From NCBI GenBank assembly GCA_959602645.1, contig CAUGTZ010000009.1:1-64000 (forward strand): DNA of 64,000 nt, read 5' to 3'. This DNA is from an uncultured Collinsella sp. (GTDB taxonomy: Bacteria; Actinomycetota; Coriobacteriia; Coriobacteriales; Coriobacteriaceae). Positions 54,058-62,113 of this stretch are shown piece by piece. Each line of letters starts with the position of its first letter. Position 1 is the stretch's first letter. The notes under the pieces are model-generated. The model saw nothing but the letters and a program-made list of their open reading frames with translations, searched no databases and had not been told where the DNA came from. Made by a program: the position numbers and the translations under genes.

Positions 54058-54081
54058 AATACCCTCGGGAACGAGGGTATT
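54058..54081 (-). terminator. terminator after dciA
   Basis: AATACCCTCG and CGAGGGTATT pair around GGAA; on the minus strand TTTTTTA follows. It ends the dnaN-recF-dciA transcript upstream of gyrB. Confidence 0.92.
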
Positions 54082-54108
54082 TGGCTCTACAAGGCCACCA
54101 GATGCGAT

Positions 54109-54672
54109 TTAAGGCTCTTTTTTGCTTTGCACGCCCTTGGCCCACTCGGCACTGGCTCTCATGGCGTTCTCGAGGGCCTCGCGCAGTTTTTGGTCTTCGA
54201 TGGGCGCCACTTGGCGCTCAATCTCGGTGCGCTCGGCCTCACTGAGGTCGGCGTGCGGGGCCGGCGGGCGCTCGGTCACGGCCGGGCGCAGGCGCTCCTT
54301 GGCGGCGGGCGGCGTGTGACTGGGCGCGGTGGTTTTGAACACCAGGCCGTCCACATGCGCACCGGCGCGCTCCATGCGCGCGCGGATGATCTCGCGCAAC
54401 AACGTCATCTCCTGCGTCCATGAGGGCGAATCGAGGTACACCAGCAGCTCATTGGACTCGGGCAGGTAGCGCAGGCCCGTCACATGGCGTCCCTCGCGCG
54501 TGCCCGAGCACACCGCGTTCCACGCGCGATAGACCGTGCGCGACTCCTCGGCAGCCTCCATCTGCGCACGGCGCTCAGGCGTCGCCGACGCCAGGATGCG
54601 CTGGCGCTCTGCGTTCAAAAAGCCACTGAAGGCGACCGTTTCGCTCTCGCGCTCGTAATTAGCACGTCTCAC
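54109..54672 (-). CDS. dciA: DUF721 protein, probable DciA-type helicase loader
   Basis: This 187-residue protein has the DUF721 (DciA) domain in residues about 45-110: YRAWNAVCSGTREGRHVTGLRYLPESNELLVYLDSPSWTQEMTLLREIIRARM. A proline/alanine-rich linker and a charged helical C-terminus follow. DciA loads the replicative helicase DnaB in bacteria that lack DnaC/DnaI; that role is inferred by homology. Its start overlaps the recF end by 14 bases, so the two are co-translated. It sits in the classic recF-dciA-gyrB order of Actinobacteria. Confidence 0.85.
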   Translation of the reverse strand: MRRANYERESETVAFSGFLNAERQRILASATPERRAQMEAAEESRTVYRAWNAVCSGTREGRHVTGLRYLPESNELLVYLDSPSWTQEMTLLREIIRARMERAGAHVDGLVFKTTAPSHTPPAAKERLRPAVTERPPAPHADLSEAERTEIERQVAPIEDQKLREALENAMRASAEWAKGVQSKKEP

Positions 54673-55765
54673 CCATGCTCACCACCTTGGCTCGATCAAG
54701 CAGGTCATCGGTAAAGTACCCCAGGTTGGTCGTGGTTATGACCGTCTGGATATCATCGCCGATCAGCCGCAGAAAAGCACCGCGGCGCTCGCCGTCGAGT
54801 TCGCTCATCACGTCGTCCAAAAGCAGCAGTGGGGCGGTGCCCAGGACATCGCGAGCCACGGCCACCTCCGCCACCTTCCAGGACAGCACCAACGTTCGCT
54901 GCTGTCCTTGGCTGGCAAGCGAACGGGCGGAGCGACCCGCCACGGTAAACTCAATCTCGTCGCGATGCGGTCCCACCAGCGTCACGCCGCGGCGAATTTC
55001 CTCGTCGGCGTGCTCATCGAGGGCAGCCAGCATGCGCTCGTACGCCCAGCCCTTCAGCTCTTCGCGATCCTCGACCTGGGGCAAATCCCCCAGCGTGGAC
55101 GCATAGGACACGTTGGCGGCCTCACCGGACGCCACTTGCCCGTAGGCAGCGCGCACATGGCCCGCCAGCCGGTCGAGTAGGGCCAACCGGTGCACGAGCA
55201 GGGCCGAGCCCGCGCGGGCAATCGAATCGTTCCACGCGCCGAGCATCTCGCGACAGCACCAGGTCTCCTTGAGCAAGGCATTACGCTGGGTCACGCAACG
55301 CCCATAGGTATTCGCAAGATCGGCATAGCGTGCGCTCAGTTGCATGCCAAAGTCATCGAGGGCGGCGCGGCGCACACTGGCGCCTCGCTTAACCATGTCC
55401 AGATGGTCGGGACAAAACAGCACGCTCGGCAGGACCCCGCGCACACCGGCGGCGGAGCATCTCTTGCCGTTGCGGCTAAACGAGCGCTTACCTTCCCCCG
55501 CGCTCAATCCCATATCAAGCACGCGGCCGTCGCCCTCGAGCCTCAGCTCGACCTTGCACGAGCCCACGCCGTCATGGACGAGCTCGGCTGCGGTCGGATG
55601 CCTAAACGAGGCGCCGCTCGTCAGCAGCTGCAGCGCCTCTATGAGATTGGTCTTTCCCGCCGCGTTGGGTCCCGCAAGTATCGTCACGCCCTCGTCCAGG
55701 GCAAGGCGATAGCTATCGAAGCTGCGGTAGTGCGCAACGGAAAGATCGCGGGCGAATATGGTCAT
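54659..55765 (-). CDS. recF: DNA replication and repair protein RecF
   Basis: This 368-residue SMC-like ATPase loads RecA at gaps together with RecO/RecR. It shows Walker A ILAGPNAAGKTNLIEALQLL (about 31-50), the ABC-type region RSLASQGQQRTLVLSWK, and Walker B LLLLDDVMSELD. It follows dnaN by 9 bases and overlaps dciA, in the conserved dnaN-recF order. The ATG is at 55765. Confidence 0.96.
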   Translation of the reverse strand: MTIFARDLSVAHYRSFDSYRLALDEGVTILAGPNAAGKTNLIEALQLLTSGASFRHPTAAELVHDGVGSCKVELRLEGDGRVLDMGLSAGEGKRSFSRNGKRCSAAGVRGVLPSVLFCPDHLDMVKRGASVRRAALDDFGMQLSARYADLANTYGRCVTQRNALLKETWCCREMLGAWNDSIARAGSALLVHRLALLDRLAGHVRAAYGQVASGEAANVSYASTLGDLPQVEDREELKGWAYERMLAALDEHADEEIRRGVTLVGPHRDEIEFTVAGRSARSLASQGQQRTLVLSWKVAEVAVARDVLGTAPLLLLDDVMSELDGERRGAFLRLIGDDIQTVITTTNLGYFTDDLLDRAKVVSMGETC

Positions 55766-55774
55766 GGCGCAGCG

Positions 55775-56878
55775 CTAGATGCGGACCGGCATGACTAGGT
55801 ACAGGTAGTTGATCTTGTCGTAGGACTTGAAGATGCCCGCCTGCGAGTAGCTCTTGAGCTCCAGCGTGATCTCCTTCTCCTTGGACAGGGCGTTGAGGCA
55901 GCCGAAGATGTAGTGGTAGTTGAAGGCGATGGTACCCGACTCGCCCTCGGCCTCGACATCGATCGTCTCCTGCGCAAGGTCCTGGTCATTGGAAATGGAG
56001 GACAGGCCCATCTGCCCGTTCTCGACATCGATCTCGAACTTGACGGCGGGGTTGGCGCTCGCGATGACGGCCACGCGTTTGAGGGCGGCGTTAAAGGCGG
56101 CGACGTCGATCTTGACGCTCGTCACGCACGAATCGGGGATGAGCTGCTTGTAGTTGGGGTACACGCCCTCGATACGACGCGACACGTAGGTGGTGTTGCC
56201 GGCCTCGAAGACGACCTGGGTGTCGGTAGCCCCGATCATGATGGTCGCCTGGCTGGCCATGATGTTCAGCGCGTCGTTAAAGGCGTCAGCCGGAACGTTG
56301 AGCTCAAAGGAGCCCTCGAGGGTCGAGGTCTCGACCTGCGTATCGCACACGGCCAAGCGGAAGGAATCGGTCGCCACCAGGCGTACGGTGTTGTTCTCGA
56401 CCTTCATGTGCACGCCGCCCAGGATGGGGCGAGCCTTGTCGGTCGAGGTGACGCGCCACACGCGGCCGACCATTTCGGACAAGATATCGGTCGGCAGCTC
56501 CACGGCGCTCTCGATGGCATAGGCCGGAAACTCGGGGAAGTCATTGGCATCGAGCGTGTTCAGGCGGAAAGAGCTCTTCTCGCAACCAATCAGCACCTGG
56601 CGCTCGGACAGCTCAAAGGTGACCGGGGCATCGGGGAGGGTCTTGGTGATATTGGAGAGCATCTTACAGGGGATAACCATCTCGCCCTCTTCTTCGACAT
56701 GCGCCGCGATGCGATGGCGGATCGAGATGGTGTAGTTAGAGGTCTGGAATTCCAAGATGCCGTCTTGGGCCTTAACGAGCACGCCCGACAGGATGGGAAG
56801 GGTGGATGCCGAAGCGACACCCTTCATAACGACGCCGATGGCTTGTATAAGCGAGCTCTGGCTGACGGTGAACTTCAT
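55775..56878 (-). CDS. dnaN: DNA polymerase III sliding clamp (beta subunit)
   Basis: This 367-residue clamp that encircles DNA has three similar subdomains visible by repeated strand-helix patterns. It starts MKFTVSQSSLIQAIGVVMKGVASASTLPILSG and closes LVMPVRI, the normal C-terminal motif. The ATG at 56878 follows AAAGG. Between it and dnaA lies an AT-rich stretch and part of the putative origin. Confidence 0.97.
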   Translation of the reverse strand: MKFTVSQSSLIQAIGVVMKGVASASTLPILSGVLVKAQDGILEFQTSNYTISIRHRIAAHVEEEGEMVIPCKMLSNITKTLPDAPVTFELSERQVLIGCEKSSFRLNTLDANDFPEFPAYAIESAVELPTDILSEMVGRVWRVTSTDKARPILGGVHMKVENNTVRLVATDSFRLAVCDTQVETSTLEGSFELNVPADAFNDALNIMASQATIMIGATDTQVVFEAGNTTYVSRRIEGVYPNYKQLIPDSCVTSVKIDVAAFNAALKRVAVIASANPAVKFEIDVENGQMGLSSISNDQDLAQETIDVEAEGESGTIAFNYHYIFGCLNALSKEKEITLELKSYSQAGIFKSYDKINYLYLVMPVRI

Positions 56879-57116
56879 CTTTTAATACCTTTCTATAGAT
56901 ATAAATATCTTAATAATAGTAATAGCACTGACGAAACTGTTGATTACTCCCAAAGACGCAGGTCAGACCCAAAAAGAGAATCGACAGCAACCTGTGTGCA
57001 ACAGGGGTGGTTTTCCACGTTCAAAACCTGCGCAAAACTTTTCATCACCGCGGGTCGGGTTTTAGACACCTTATGCCCGTGGTTTCGACAAGTTTTCAAC
57101 AGGTGTCTCTATTTCC
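56879..57116. other. putative oriC part 1 (dnaN-dnaA intergenic)
   Basis: This gap holds a strongly AT-rich segment (56881-56935), suited to unwinding, and DnaA-box-like sites: GTTTTCAACAGGT at 57092-57104, TTTTCCACG at 57011-57019 and TTTCGACAA at 57083-57091. The same 13-mer recurs twice (inverted) in 60291-60356 on the other side of dnaA and the GHKL gene, suggesting a bipartite origin. The boxes differ from the common TTATCCACA consensus. Confidence 0.65.
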
Positions 57117-58841
57117 CTACGAGCGCAGTGTAATTTTATCGCGCAGCGACTTGAGGTCTTCGGTGACGGTGCGGTCTTCCTGGATCATCTTCTGGACCTT
57201 TTTGTAGCTCGTGCTGACGGTCGAGTGGTTGCGGTTGCCAAATTCGGCACCCACCGCCGTGGTCGTCATCTCGCACATCTCGATGGCCAGGTAGATAGCG
57301 ATATGGCGTGCTTTGGCGATATTGGCGTTGCGACGCGGGCCGATGAGCTCCTCGTGCGTCACGCCGTACTGCTCTTCGATGACGGACTGAACCGTTTGCA
57401 CGTTGATCTTTTTGGCCGATGTGTCGAAGTACTGGCTGGCGATGGCGTCGATATCATCAAAGGTGAGCTCCCCGCCCTCGCGCTCGCGGTCGCCCGCCTC
57501 GCCGGCGCAGCGCTCGCAAAAGCTCTCGAGTTCGCGAATGTTGGTGCCCGAGACCTCGGCCATGTGTTTAAAGTGCTCGTCGGTCAGGTGCCCGCCGTCG
57601 CCCCCATAGGCCGCCAGCAGCGAGTCGTCGCCTGCCTCGGGAGCGGCGACGATGGTGTTCTCGTAATAGCGCTGCAAGATCTTGTATTTCATCTCGTAGC
57701 TGGGCTCTGCGACCAGGCAGAGCATGCCGGCGTTGAAGCGGCTGGTCAGACGCTCGTCCATGCTCAGGTCCTTGGGGGCACGGTCTGCCGCGATGACGAC
57801 CTTCTTGTTGTTGCGGATGAACTCGTCCATGAGCTGGAAAAAGTAGTCCACGCTCGCGCGCTTGCCGATGATGTTTTGGATGTCATCGATGATGAGCACG
57901 TCCACGCCGTGGTACGCCTGCATGATGGGGGCGTTGCTCTTCTTTTGGCGGTCGAACTCGGTCATCAGGTCGTCCAGATATGCCTGGGAGTTGGCATACT
58001 TGACCTTGATCTCGGGCGACTTCTCGGCGAGCTCGTTTTTGATGGCAAGCAGTAGGTGCGTCTTGCCCAGGCCCGATTTGCCGTAGATGAACAGCGATGT
58101 GCATGTGCCGCGCTCGTCCGCGAGGGCGGCAAACTTGAGTGCCGAGCGATAGGCATGGCTGTTCTCGGGGCCGTAGACAAAGTTCTCAAAGGTAAATTTT
58201 GAGTTCGCGGCGAGCGGGGCTCCATCCGTATTCTGCTCGGCCGGCACGGTCGGTGCTGGCACGGGTGAAGCGGGGGCCGCAGCTTGCGTGGATTTAGCCG
58301 GCGCTCCGCCCTTCATCTGGTTCATCATGCGACGAAAATCATCGGCCGAGAGTGTGTTCTTGATTGCAATGCCCGAATCAGCGCCCGCCGCTGCGTCGTG
58401 AGCGATTGGCATGTGCGTGACGGGTGCGTTCGCTGGCGTCGCCGCCGCGGTCGGCAACGGTGCCATGGTTTCACGGGAAACATCGCTGTGCTGGTGCTCG
58501 ATTGTCGGCACGTCGCCTGCGGAGGCCGACACCGCCGGGGAAGCAGCGGGAGCCGCGGCGGCCGCCGTCGCGGCAGCGGATTCCGTCGCGGCGCCTTGCG
58601 GTGCCACGATGTCGAGCGCAATCGGTGCAAAGGCGATTTCTTCCAGATAGGCCTCAATAGTCGGCTGATGCTTTTTGAGCTGCGCGATGGCAAAGCGCGA
58701 GGGGGCCTCGATCGTGAGCGTATCTTCGGTCAGGCTTATGGCGCGCGATTGCCCTAGCATGTTGATGAGGCGTGCATCTTGGCCGTCGCGCTGACAAAAG
58801 GCGATGGCATCCCCCAGGATGATGCTTGCTTCCTCGTCCAC
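57117..58841 (-). CDS. dnaA: chromosomal replication initiator DnaA
   Basis: This 574-residue AAA+ initiator has domain I at about 1-75, then a long alanine/proline-rich linker (about 78-210). The ATPase has Walker A GKSGLGKTH (254-262) and Walker B VLIIDDIQ. The C-terminal helix-turn-helix is RNANIAKARHIAIYLAIE with the signature GNRNHSTV. At the position of the DNA-contacting aspartate of the usual RDHT motif it has Asn538. The linker codes VSRET from a near-parS sequence. A GTG start follows GGGAGAGAC and sits 15 bases past the GHKL gene stop, so the two genes are co-transcribed. Confidence 0.96.
   Translation of the reverse strand: MDEEASIILGDAIAFCQRDGQDARLINMLGQSRAISLTEDTLTIEAPSRFAIAQLKKHQPTIEAYLEEIAFAPIALDIVAPQGAATESAAATAAAAAPAASPAVSASAGDVPTIEHQHSDVSRETMAPLPTAAATPANAPVTHMPIAHDAAAGADSGIAIKNTLSADDFRRMMNQMKGGAPAKSTQAAAPASPVPAPTVPAEQNTDGAPLAANSKFTFENFVYGPENSHAYRSALKFAALADERGTCTSLFIYGKSGLGKTHLLLAIKNELAEKSPEIKVKYANSQAYLDDLMTEFDRQKKSNAPIMQAYHGVDVLIIDDIQNIIGKRASVDYFFQLMDEFIRNNKKVVIAADRAPKDLSMDERLTSRFNAGMLCLVAEPSYEMKYKILQRYYENTIVAAPEAGDDSLLAAYGGDGGHLTDEHFKHMAEVSGTNIRELESFCERCAGEAGDREREGGELTFDDIDAIASQYFDTSAKKINVQTVQSVIEEQYGVTHEELIGPRRNANIAKARHIAIYLAIEMCEMTTTAVGAEFGNRNHSTVSTSYKKVQKMIQEDRTVTEDLKSLRDKITLRS
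58466..58481. promoter_or_regulatory. parS-like site inside dnaA
   Basis: The 16 bases read GGTTTCACGGGAAACA on the plus strand and match the parS consensus TGTTTCACGTGAAACA at 14 of 16 positions. They encode residues VSRET of the DnaA linker. ParB binding is possible but unproven. Confidence 0.35.
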
Positions 58842-58856
58842 TGTCTCTCCCGTTCT

Positions 58857-60281
58857 TTAGCTCTGAGCTCGCACGCGAGCGGCGCCGAGTTCGGTCAGAT
58901 GGTATTTCTGGCCATGCTTGATGACCAAGCCGGCCTGCGCCAAGTCATTGAGCGTGCGTGACCAAGTGGGGGCCGAGTTTCCAAACGCCCTCGCCAGATC
59001 GGTTGCACCGCACGCTTGATTTTGCGCCAGATAGCCTAGCGCGGCGTTGCCGCGATCGCTTACGAACACGTCCGGTTGTGGCTGCGCATACTGATTTGCT
59101 GCATTAGGATACATCATTTGAGCTGCTGGTTGTTGAGAACTCTGCATCGGCGGCATTTGCTGTTGAAAACTTTGAGGCCACTGTTGGTACGGCTGCGGAG
59201 GCATCTGCTGGGCCCAAGGGTTGTACTGCTGCTGCGGCATCTGCTGGTACGGCTGCTGATATCCCTGCTGGTACTGCTGCGGGAACTGCTGGCCATACCC
59301 CAGTGGCGGCATCTGCTGATATGGATATCCCTGTTGGTACGGCTGATAGCCCATTTGCTGGCCACCCGGTGCCCCCGTCGCCTGCTGCATTGCTGCTGCA
59401 TCCTGATCCGCCAGCGGCATGGTCTCTGGCATGTTTGGCAGCATCGACATCGATGTCGCCCGGGGCTCTTGTGTAGGAAGCATTCCGGGCTGCTGCATCT
59501 GTCCCACGGGGGGCTGCATCTGCTGCGTTGCCATGGGCTGCTGCGCAAAAGCTCCCGGCAGGGGATATGTGGGCTGTTCCGTCTCGGGCCGCACGGCAGC
59601 GCCGCGTCCGCCGGCACGCTCGATTTCCTGCACGCGTTTAGGGTTCAGGCTTACCGTAACCACGGTGCCGTTGCCCATGTTGTCCTCGATGGATACGGCA
59701 CCGCCGGCGTTTTCCAAATACTCCTGCACCATGGGAAACCCTGCTCCGGTTCCACGGATATAGCGCTTCATCTTGCTGTTTGCGCTGGTAACGCCAAAGT
59801 CGAAAGCGCGTTCCTTGTCGTCGATGCCGGGTCCTTGGTCAGCAAAGCGGATGGTGTCTCCGCCGTCCAGAATCGAGATGATGGGCTCGGCAAAGTGCGC
59901 GTGGATAAAGTTTTCGACAATCTCGCGGATGACCATGAGCGAGATATGGCCACCTTGTTCTTTCATGCACTGGTAGACGGTGTTGGTCGTCTCTTCCAAA
60001 TACGTGCGGACATCTTGCGGATCAATGACGATCACACGCGGTGTCGACAGCATGTCGTCATAGACGGCGATGCGTGCGGCGTACATGGCTTTTGGCGCCT
60101 GCGTGGTTGTCTGCTCGCCTTCCTCACGCTCTTCGCGCATGCCGGTGATGTGCTCGTTGTCGGGTGCCGGGTCTCCGGAATCGACCATGGTGTAAAAGTC
60201 GTCAGACATGCCGCTCGCAATCTTCCAAAAGGTTTCGAACAAATAGTAGCTCACCGTGCAATGTTTCTCATCTTTCGACAA
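58857..60281 (-). CDS. GHKL ATPase with proline/glutamine-rich linker and C-terminal winged helix
   Basis: This protein of up to 474 residues has a histidine-kinase-like (GHKL) ATP site with N-box REIVENFIHA (about 119-128), G1 box DQGPGI (148-153) and G2 box GTGAGF (177-182), but no phosphoacceptor domain or membrane segment. A long Q/P/Y/M-rich region (about 240-400) follows. The C-terminal domain (about 405-474) looks like a winged helix (GNAALGYLAQNQACGATDLARAFGNSAPTWSRTLNDLAQAGLVIKHGQKYHLTELG). The start is uncertain: TTG 60281, GTG 60254 or ATG 60209. It is directly upstream of dnaA in the same operon and inside the putative origin. I do not recognise a characterised homologue; an anti-sigma-like or DNA-binding regulator is one guess. 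Confidence 0.8.
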   Translation of the reverse strand: MSKDEKHCTVSYYLFETFWKIASGMSDDFYTMVDSGDPAPDNEHITGMREEREEGEQTTTQAPKAMYAARIAVYDDMLSTPRVIVIDPQDVRTYLEETTNTVYQCMKEQGGHISLMVIREIVENFIHAHFAEPIISILDGGDTIRFADQGPGIDDKERAFDFGVTSANSKMKRYIRGTGAGFPMVQEYLENAGGAVSIEDNMGNGTVVTVSLNPKRVQEIERAGGRGAAVRPETEQPTYPLPGAFAQQPMATQQMQPPVGQMQQPGMLPTQEPRATSMSMLPNMPETMPLADQDAAAMQQATGAPGGQQMGYQPYQQGYPYQQMPPLGYGQQFPQQYQQGYQQPYQQMPQQQYNPWAQQMPPQPYQQWPQSFQQQMPPMQSSQQPAAQMMYPNAANQYAQPQPDVFVSDRGNAALGYLAQNQACGATDLARAFGNSAPTWSRTLNDLAQAGLVIKHGQKYHLTELGAARVRAQS

Positions 60282-60452
60282 ACTTTCAAAACCTGTTGAA
60301 AACTTTGGAAAACCGACGAAAAGTTCTCAACATTGCCAACATGACCTGTTGAAAACTCGATGAAATATCGTGAAAAGTTGCCATGCACCGCTAAATCGAG
60401 CTCGGCTTATGGGGGAACCGTGTGAACTGCGCAACCTTTTACCTTTGATTTC
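60282..60452. other. putative oriC part 2 upstream of the GHKL-dnaA operon
   Basis: Two exact inverted copies of GTTTTCAACAGGT (60291-60303, 60344-60356) occur with related TTCTCAACA (60324-60332) and TTTCGACAA (60273-60281). They are close to the start of the GHKL-dnaA transcript, so DnaA binding here could also autoregulate dnaA. The region continues to the rpmH promoter. Confidence 0.6.
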
Positions 60453-60482
60453 TTGACATTTGAACATTGATTTCCCTACAAT
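60453..60482 (+). promoter_or_regulatory. promoter of the rpmH operon
   Basis: TTGACA (60453-60458) and TACAAT (60477-60482) are 18 bases apart, a near-consensus vegetative promoter, 73 bases before the rpmH start. Confidence 0.85.
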
Positions 60483-60554
60483 CTTCAAGCTCACGTGTCT
60501 ATATCTGCGTCCGCGTCCCCGCGGACACTCGAAATGCAGCAGGAGGAACTTAAG

Positions 60555-60689
60555 ATGAAGCGTACGTATCAGCCTAATAAGCGTAAGCGTGCCAAGACCC
60601 ATGGCTTCCGTGCCCGTATGGCCACTAAGGGTGGTCGTGCCGTGCTCGCCCGTCGTCGCGCCAAGGGCCGCAAGCGTCTCACTGTCTAG
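60555..60689 (+). CDS. rpmH: 50S ribosomal protein bL34
   Basis: This 44-residue basic protein MKRTYQPNKRKRAKTHGFRARM... is the invariant marker of the origin side opposite dnaA. The start ATG at 60555 follows AGGAGGAA, so the longer frame from 60495 is not used. It begins the plus-strand operon rpmH-rnpA-yidD-yidC-jag. Confidence 0.98.
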   Translation: MKRTYQPNKRKRAKTHGFRARMATKGGRAVLARRRAKGRKRLTV

Positions 60690-60709
60690 CAGCGATACAC
60701 ACATCTCGC

Positions 60710-61048
60710 ATGAAGACTATTAAGTCTCGGCAAGATTTCGAGCATGTGTTCAGTCAGGGGCGTCGTTTCAATCACCCTCTGATTCGAATGACCATATGTG
60801 AATCGGTTGGCGAAGGCGACTCCGGAAGGGTCGCCTTCGTTGGTGCTAAGCGACTCGGTTGTGCCGTCGTGCGCAACCGATCTAAGCGTGTGATGCGCGA
60901 GGCCGCCCGCAGCTGCGGATTTCCCGTTGCGGGTTATGACATCATCTTGTTTGCAACTCCCAAGACGAGGGTTTCCTCGCCGCAGGAGATGGACAAGGCG
61001 TTGCGTTCGCTTATGAAGCGCGCCGGCGTTGCCGGGGAGGAGCGATGA
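60710..61048 (+). CDS. rnpA: ribonuclease P protein component
   Basis: This 112-residue basic protein partners the RNase P RNA to mature tRNA 5' ends. The typical motif is RVAFVGAKRLGCAVVRNRSKRVMREAAR (about 43-70), with the N-terminal SRQDFEHVFSQGRRF. It starts 21 bases after rpmH and overlaps yidD by 4 bases. Confidence 0.97.
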   Translation: MKTIKSRQDFEHVFSQGRRFNHPLIRMTICESVGEGDSGRVAFVGAKRLGCAVVRNRSKRVMREAARSCGFPVAGYDIILFATPKTRVSSPQEMDKALRSLMKRAGVAGEER

Positions 61049-61269
61049 GCAATCACGTTTTGCGACGTGTTGCCATCGCTCCTATTCGCATATATCAACA
61101 GGTTATTTCGCCCTTATTGCCTGACGCCTGCATTTATTACCCAACGTGCTCGCAATACGCCGTCCAGGCGATTGAGAAGCACGGTGTTTTGAGAGGCTGC
61201 TGGCTTGCCGTGAGGCGCATCGCTCGCTGCAATCCCCTGCACGTCGGCGGTTATGACCCTGTGCCCTAG
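61045..61269 (+). CDS. yidD: membrane protein insertion efficiency factor YidD
   Basis: This 74-residue amphipathic protein has the family's IRIYQQVISPLLPDACIYYPTCSQYAVQAIEKHG and a C-terminal CNPLHVGGYDPVP. It is thought to assist YidC. Its ATG overlaps the rnpA stop, and yidC follows after 29 bases. Confidence 0.97.
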   Translation: MSNHVLRRVAIAPIRIYQQVISPLLPDACIYYPTCSQYAVQAIEKHGVLRGCWLAVRRIARCNPLHVGGYDPVP

Positions 61270-61298
61270 CGGGCACTCGCTATCGGAGGAAAACTTAC

Positions 61299-62069
61299 AT
61301 GTGGGATTGGATCGTTAACATCCTTTTCGAGCTGCTCAAGCTCATCCAGACCTTTGCGGTCGACTGGGGCCTGTCCATCATCATCCTGGTGGTCATCATC
61401 CGTCTGCTGCTGACGCCGCTCATGCTCAAGTCGACCAAGTCGACGGCTCGCATGCAGGTGCTGCAGCCCAAGATGCTCGAGATCCAGGAGCGCTATGCCG
61501 ACGATCCCCAGCGTCAGGCCGAGGAGATGCAGAAGTTCTACAGCGAGAACAAGTTCAATCCGCTGTCCGGCTGCCTGCCGCTTCTGATTCAGATGCCTAT
61601 CCTGTTTGCCCTGTTTACGCTGCTTCGTAACCTGCCGCAGTACTTTAACGAGGGCACGTTCTCGTTCTTCAACATCCTGCCCGACCTGACCACCACGCCG
61701 AGCGCTTCCTTTGCCGATGGCTTTATGGTCGCACTGCCCGCGCTGGTCTGCCTGATCCTGTTCGCCGTTCTGACCCTGATTCCGCAGCTCTATATGTCGC
61801 GCAACCAGACCGGCCAGCAGGCTCAGAGCATGCGTATGATGGCCGTTGTCATGACGGTCATGATGCTTTGGATGGGCTGGAGCCTTCCCGTTGGTGTTCT
61901 GCTGTACTACGACGTCTCGTCTGCTTGGCAGGTTATCCAGCAGATTTTTGTGACGCAGAAGGTCATTGACAAGGCGAAGGCCGATGAGGAGGAGCGTCTT
62001 AAGAACGCGCCGCTGCAGGTTGAGGTCACTCGTCGCGAGAAGAAGCCGCGCCCGCACAAGAAGAAGTAG
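61299..62069 (+). CDS. yidC: membrane protein insertase YidC/Oxa1
   Basis: This 256-residue insertase has five predicted membrane segments and the conserved LTPLMLKSTKSTARMQVLQPKMLEIQERY region after the first segment. The short N-terminus lacks the large periplasmic domain of Gram-negative YidC. The C-tail is basic (RREKKPRPHKKK). The start follows GAGGAAAA. It lies between yidD and jag, as usual. Confidence 0.96.
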   Translation: MWDWIVNILFELLKLIQTFAVDWGLSIIILVVIIRLLLTPLMLKSTKSTARMQVLQPKMLEIQERYADDPQRQAEEMQKFYSENKFNPLSGCLPLLIQMPILFALFTLLRNLPQYFNEGTFSFFNILPDLTTTPSASFADGFMVALPALVCLILFAVLTLIPQLYMSRNQTGQQAQSMRMMAVVMTVMMLWMGWSLPVGVLLYYDVSSAWQVIQQIFVTQKVIDKAKADEEERLKNAPLQVEVTRREKKPRPHKKK

Positions 62070-62113
62070 CGGGATATCAATCTTATTTAGGTACCTAACT
62101 TTTGGAGTACGTT

